Part shown: in pieces, positions 61,310 through 64,000 of the stretch | How positions within the stretch are numbered: position 1 is the stretch's first letter | Layout of the letters: the number at the start of each line of letters is the position of its first letter | DNA from: an uncultured Pelagibacteraceae bacterium | GTDB lineage: Bacteria; Pseudomonadota; Alphaproteobacteria; Pelagibacterales; Pelagibacteraceae | Direction of reading: 5' to 3' | DNA length: 64,000 nucleotides | Assembly: GCA_902569785.1 (NCBI GenBank) | Contig: CACFVO010000001.1 | Location: 1-64,000, forward strand | The notes under the pieces: model-generated | Databases searched by the model: none | The model's input: the letters and a program-made list of their open reading frames with translations, nothing else | What the model was told of the DNA's origin: nothing | Translations under genes and position numbers: made by a program

Positions 61310-61335
61310 TCTAAAATTTTTTCTATTGGGATATA

Positions 61336-61364
61336 ATGGCCCCAATATAATGAATTGGGGCCAT
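61336..61364. terminator. bidirectional transcription terminator
   Basis: An 11-bp perfect inverted repeat, ATGGCCCCAAT at 61336-61346 and ATTGGGGCCAT at 61354-61364, encloses a 7-base loop. It lies between the converging lipoprotein and metY genes and is very GC-rich for this window. T- and A-rich flanks on either side are modest, so it can serve both strands. Confidence 0.8.
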
Positions 61365-61374
61365 AAATTAATTA

Positions 61375-62667
61375 TTAAGCAGCCAATGCTTGTTTAATAT
61401 CTGCAATGATATCGTCTGGATGCTCTATACCAATAGATAGCCTTACGTAACCTGGTGTTACGCCAGCAGCAAGTAACTCTTCATCGTTAAGCTGACTATG
61501 AGTTGTAGTAGCTGGATGTATTGCTAAACTTCTAGCATCTCCAATATTAGCAACATGATAAAGCATTTTTAAATTGTCAATAAATTTAGAACCTGCTTCT
61601 CTAGTGCCAACATCCATTCCAACTAATGAACCGTACCCTCCTTGCATATATTTTTTAGCTCTTTCCTTAATCTCACCTTGATGATTAGTAGGGTAGATTA
61701 TATTTTTAACTTTCTTTTGTGTTTCTAGGAAAGAGACAACTTTTTCTGCATTGATACAGTGTTGTTTCATTCTAAGAGCAACAGTTTCCAAACCTTGAAT
61801 AATTTGGAAAGCATTGAATGGACTTAATGGAGCACCTAGGTCTCTAAGCAAAACCACTCTTGCTCTGATCGCAAAAGGAATGTTAGCTCCTGTTAATTGA
61901 GGAACTGCATCTGCCCAAATAGCACCACCATAACTTTGATCAGGCTCGTTCATTAACGGTTGTCTTTTTCTGTCTTTTGTCCAGTCAAAGTTACCACCAT
62001 CAACAATGATTCCACCTATTGAAGTTCCGTGACCACCAATATATTTAGTCAAAGAGTGTATTACTACTGCAGCACCATGAGCTAAAGGTTTACATATTAC
62101 TGGTGAAGCAGTGTTATCTATAATTAAAGGTATTCCTTTTTTTTTACCGATATCTGCAACCTCTTTAATTGGAAATACTCGAAGATAAGGATTTGGACAA
62201 GACTCACCGTAATAAGCTCTTGTTTTATCATCTGTCAACTTCTCGAAGTTTTTTGGATCTGCGGGATCTGCAAATCTAACTTCAATACCCTGTTGTCTTA
62301 AAGTATTTTTAAATAAATTTACTGTCCCTCCATATAAATCTGTTGAAGCAACAACATTATCACCAGCTTGTGCTACGTTTTGTACACTAAAGGCTGATGC
62401 TGCTTGACCAGAACCAACTGCTACTGCAGCTAAACCGCCTTCTAATGCAGCAACTCTTTTCTCAAGAACATCACATGTTGGATTCATAATCCTTGTGTAA
62501 ATATTTCCAAATTCTTTCAAACCAAATAAATTTGCTGCCGTTTCAGCATTTTTAAATTGATAAGAAGAAGTTTGATAAATCGGAACTGCCACCGCAGTAG
62601 TTGCAGGGTCGCTTCTATACTCACCACCGTGTAACCCAATAGTTTCCGGATGCTTAAATTTAGTCAT
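61375..62667 (-). CDS. metY: O-acetylhomoserine sulfhydrylase / aminocarboxypropyltransferase
   Basis: A PLP enzyme of 430 residues that makes homocysteine (or methionine) from O-acetylhomoserine and a sulfur donor. Features: TIGLHGGEYRSDPATTAVAVPIYQTSSY, NIYTRIMNPT, ALEGGLAAVAVGSGQAA, the PLP-binding Lys208 in VIHSLTKYIGGHGTSIGG, and LGAPLSPFNAFQIIQGLETVALRM. The frame extends to a TTG at 62712, but ATG 62667, preceded by AAAGGAG, is chosen. The leader carries a SAM-II aptamer, a terminator and a SAM-V aptamer, so expression falls when S-adenosylmethionine is high. Confidence 0.96.
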   Translation of the reverse strand: MTKFKHPETIGLHGGEYRSDPATTAVAVPIYQTSSYQFKNAETAANLFGLKEFGNIYTRIMNPTCDVLEKRVAALEGGLAAVAVGSGQAASAFSVQNVAQAGDNVVASTDLYGGTVNLFKNTLRQQGIEVRFADPADPKNFEKLTDDKTRAYYGESCPNPYLRVFPIKEVADIGKKKGIPLIIDNTASPVICKPLAHGAAVVIHSLTKYIGGHGTSIGGIIVDGGNFDWTKDRKRQPLMNEPDQSYGGAIWADAVPQLTGANIPFAIRARVVLLRDLGAPLSPFNAFQIIQGLETVALRMKQHCINAEKVVSFLETQKKVKNIIYPTNHQGEIKERAKKYMQGGYGSLVGMDVGTREAGSKFIDNLKMLYHVANIGDARSLAIHPATTTHSQLNDEELLAAGVTPGYVRLSIGIEHPDDIIADIKQALAA

Positions 62668-62673
62668 TTTTTT

Positions 62674-62731
62674 CTCCTTTTTTAGTACTTTGACGAAATG
62701 TCGGGTGTACAATATAGTTCAAATACCCGGT
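62674..62731 (-). promoter_or_regulatory. SAM-V riboswitch aptamer overlapping the metY ribosome-binding site
   Basis: On the minus strand a CGGGT/ACCCG stem (62725-62729 with 62702-62706) encloses a loop beginning ATTTGAAC. It is followed by an A-rich segment ending in AAAGGAG (62674-62680), 6 bases before the metY ATG. The TTTGAAC element, the stem and the aptamer running into the ribosome site fit SAM-V, which is known in SAR11 metY leaders and blocks translation when S-adenosylmethionine binds. I matched this by memory of the motif; a covariance model was not run. Confidence 0.72.
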
Positions 62732-62750
62732 TTTAATTTGAGAATATTTC

Positions 62751-62779
62751 AAAAAAAAACCACCGGCTAAAGCGGTGGT
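62751..62779 (-). terminator. intrinsic terminator between the SAM-II and SAM-V aptamers
   Basis: Minus strand: ACCACCG (62779-62773), a 7-base loop, CGGTGGT (62765-62759), then a run of T over 62759-62751. Part of its 5' arm and loop, CGCTTTAGC, is the perfect complement of GCTAAAGCG in the SAM-II aptamer upstream. Aptamer folding and terminator formation are therefore linked. Confidence 0.88.
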
Positions 62780-62790
62780 CATTAGACTTT

Positions 62791-62845
62791 GTCGCTTTAG
62801 CTGGATTTGTTGAGCGCTCAGCAATTTGAATTAAATCAGCGCTAA
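62791..62845 (-). promoter_or_regulatory. SAM-II riboswitch aptamer controlling metY transcription
   Basis: The minus strand reads AGCGCTGATTTAAATTGC, then TGAGCGCT, then CAACAAATCC and AGCTAAAGCG. This matches the SAM-II pseudoknot: the AGCGC/GCGCT P1 stem, the GATTTAA loop strand, and the 3' AGCTAAA element. SAM-II is known upstream of methionine genes in alphaproteobacteria and marine metagenomes. When S-adenosylmethionine is bound, the AGCTAAAG strand is held in the pseudoknot and the downstream terminator can form. Confidence 0.88.
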
Positions 62846-62849
62846 CATC

Positions 62850-62878
62850 ACTAAACTACCTTTCTTAATTGCTGTCAA
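62850..62878 (-). promoter_or_regulatory. promoter of the metY riboswitch leader
   Basis: On the minus strand a perfect -35, TTGACA (62878-62873), a 17-bp spacer, and TTTAGT (62855-62850). The predicted start near 62843 coincides with the 5' end of the SAM-II aptamer, so the transcript begins almost directly with the sensor. Confidence 0.7.
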
Positions 62879-62982
62879 GATGTATATAAATACTCAAAAT
62901 TCAAGCTTTAAAGCCTTACTTGTTGATACCTTTTTACCTTTGAATCCTTTTGTTATTTTCCGCTTTTTTGCTAGTTTGAGAT

Positions 62983-64000
62983 GTGAAAAAAAAATATTCA
63001 ATTTTTACTCTTATAAAAAACGCTCTATCCAACAATGAAAATTGGCAAAAAATGTGGAAGAGCCCAGAGCCAAAAAAGACTTATGATGTAATTGTTGTAG
63101 GTGGTGGAGGACATGGACTAGGAACAGCTTATTATTTAGCTAAAGAACATGGAATAAAAAATATTGCAGTAATAGAAAAAGGATGGTTAGGAAGTGGGAA
63201 TACTGGCCGAAACACTACAATTATAAGATCTAATTATTTATGGAATGAAAGCGCTTTTCTTTATGATCACTCTGTAAAGTTATGGGAAAATTTATCTCAA
63301 GAATTAAATTATAACATGATGTTTAGTCAAAGAGGCGTAATGAATTTGGCTCACAACGAGCACGATATAAAAGAAATGAAAAGAAGAATAAGTGCTAACA
63401 GACTTAATGGCCTCGACACTCAATGGTTGGAGACAAGAGAAATTAAAAAATTAGTTCCTATTATGAACACTCATAATTTAAGATATCCAGTACTAGGTGC
63501 AGCATTTCAACCTAGAGGAGGAGTGGCAAGACATGATGCCATCGCTTGGGGTTTTGCAATGAGAGCTGATGAAATGGGAGTTGATATTATTCAAAATTGT
63601 GAAGCTCATAGTATTAAAACAAAAAATGGTAAAGTTGTTGGAGTCAAAACTTCTAAAGGTTTTATAAACGCAAAAAAAGTAGCAGTAGTGGCTTCAGGCC
63701 ATACAAGTGTACTAGCAAAAACTGCAGGAGTAAGATTGCCATTACAAAGCCGACCATTACAAGCTTTAGTTTCTGAACCTATTAAACCAGTGATTAATAC
63801 AGTTGTGATGTCTAATGCTGTTCATGCTTACGTTAGTCAATCAGATAAAGGTGAACTAGTTATAGGCGCTGGAACTGATGGATATAATTCATTTACTCAA
63901 AGAGGTGGATATGATGTTATGGAAGAAACAGTCCGTGCTATCGTTGAACTGTATCCAATATTTGGAAAAATGAAAATGTTACGCCAATGGGGAGGTATAG
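62983..64000 (+). CDS. soxB: sarcosine oxidase beta subunit, 5' part (runs off the window)
   Basis: 339 codons are open to the window edge. A DAO-family FAD loop is present ([24 protein letters not shown], about residues 34-57), then [23 protein letters not shown] and [17 protein letters not shown]. The His in this RHD motif (about 184) is probably the covalent flavin anchor of heterotetrameric sarcosine oxidases. [15 protein letters not shown] [15 protein letters not shown] follows. It would demethylate sarcosine to glycine with SoxA, SoxD and SoxG, whose genes would lie downstream. The start is GTG 62983, because the nearby ATG 62981 runs straight into a stop. It is divergent from the metY leader. 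Confidence 0.93.
   Translation, partial: MKKKYSIFTLIKNALSNNENWQKMWKSPEPKKTYDVIVVGGGGHGLGTAYYLAKEHGIKNIAVIEKGWLGSGNTGRNTTIIRSNYLWNESAFLYDHSVKLWENLSQELNYNMMFSQRGVMNLAHNEHDIKEMKRRISANRLNGLDTQWLETREIKKLVPIMNTHNLRYPVLGAAFQPRGGVARHDAIAWGFAMRADEMGVDIIQNCEAHSIKTKNGKVVGVKTSKGFINAKKVAVVASGHTSVLAKTAGVRLPLQSRPLQALVSEPIKPVINTVVMSNAVHAYVSQSDKGELVIGAGTDGYNSFTQRGGYDVMEETVRAIVELYPIFGKMKMLRQWGGI

Noticed and set aside
62668..62712. Upstream TTG start for metY
   Set aside because: The extension would translate through the SAM-V aptamer. ATG 62667 has AAAGGAG at a proper distance.

Overview
This window is a compact, very AT-rich stretch of an alphaproteobacterial chromosome. It most likely comes from the SAR11 (Pelagibacterales) group. 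The evidence is the gene order and protein sequences, very short intergenic gaps, a split (permuted) tmRNA, and an S-adenosylmethionine riboswitch pair of the SAM-II then SAM-V type in front of metY, an arrangement known from Candidatus Pelagibacter. The lineage call is inferred from sequence features only; no search was run.

Layout. 1-460: the 3' part of a carA reading frame joined abnormally to the end of a yqeY/GatB-like gene. 461-4290: dnaG, rpoD and a CAU-anticodon tRNA. 4295-6483: mlaC and mlaA on the minus strand and a diverging amidase. 6484-7029: RNase P RNA, then the mraZ promoter with three 10-bp-spaced CCCA/TGGG boxes. 7030-24433: the division and cell wall (dcw) cluster mraZ-ftsZ-rsmH-ftsL-ftsI-murEF-mraY-murD-ftsW-murG-murC-murB-ddl-ftsQ-ftsA. 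24496-28332: lpxC, bamD and ligA. 28321-35763: pepP, uvrD, an AsmA-like gene, fumC, a MazG-like gene and a small lipoprotein. 35851-37578: selO and the tmRNA. 37697-41426: two methyltransferases around thyX, and mrp. 41504-46027: hflK-hflC-DUF2065-degP-miaA. 46065-51044: ilvB-ilvN-ilvC-leuA. 51057-57075: mreB-mreC-mreD-mrdA-rodA-bactofilin. 57121-60224: a D-amino-acid dehydrogenase-like flavoprotein, an EamA exporter and a 2-hydroxyacid dehydrogenase. 60336-61309: two tandem paralogous lipoproteins. 61375-64000: metY with its tandem riboswitch leader, then the 5' part of a sarcosine oxidase beta subunit gene.

How the genes work together. Two blocks cover most of envelope growth: the dcw cluster makes peptidoglycan precursors and the septal machinery, and the mre/mrdA/rodA/bactofilin block builds the side wall. 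lpxC, bamD and mlaA/mlaC serve the outer membrane. The ilv/leu genes make branched-chain amino acids. metY and sarcosine oxidase fit the reduced-sulfur and methylated-amine metabolism typical of SAR11.

No transposon, prophage, CRISPR array or obvious defence system was seen. The points most worth a second look are the tandem riboswitch with its visible antiterminator, the carA/yqeY junction, an FtsA that appears to have lost its nucleotide-binding motifs, ftsZ at the head rather than the tail of the dcw cluster, a DnaG lacking three of its four zinc ligands, and the near-leaderless promoters of ilvB, leuA and the bactofilin gene.
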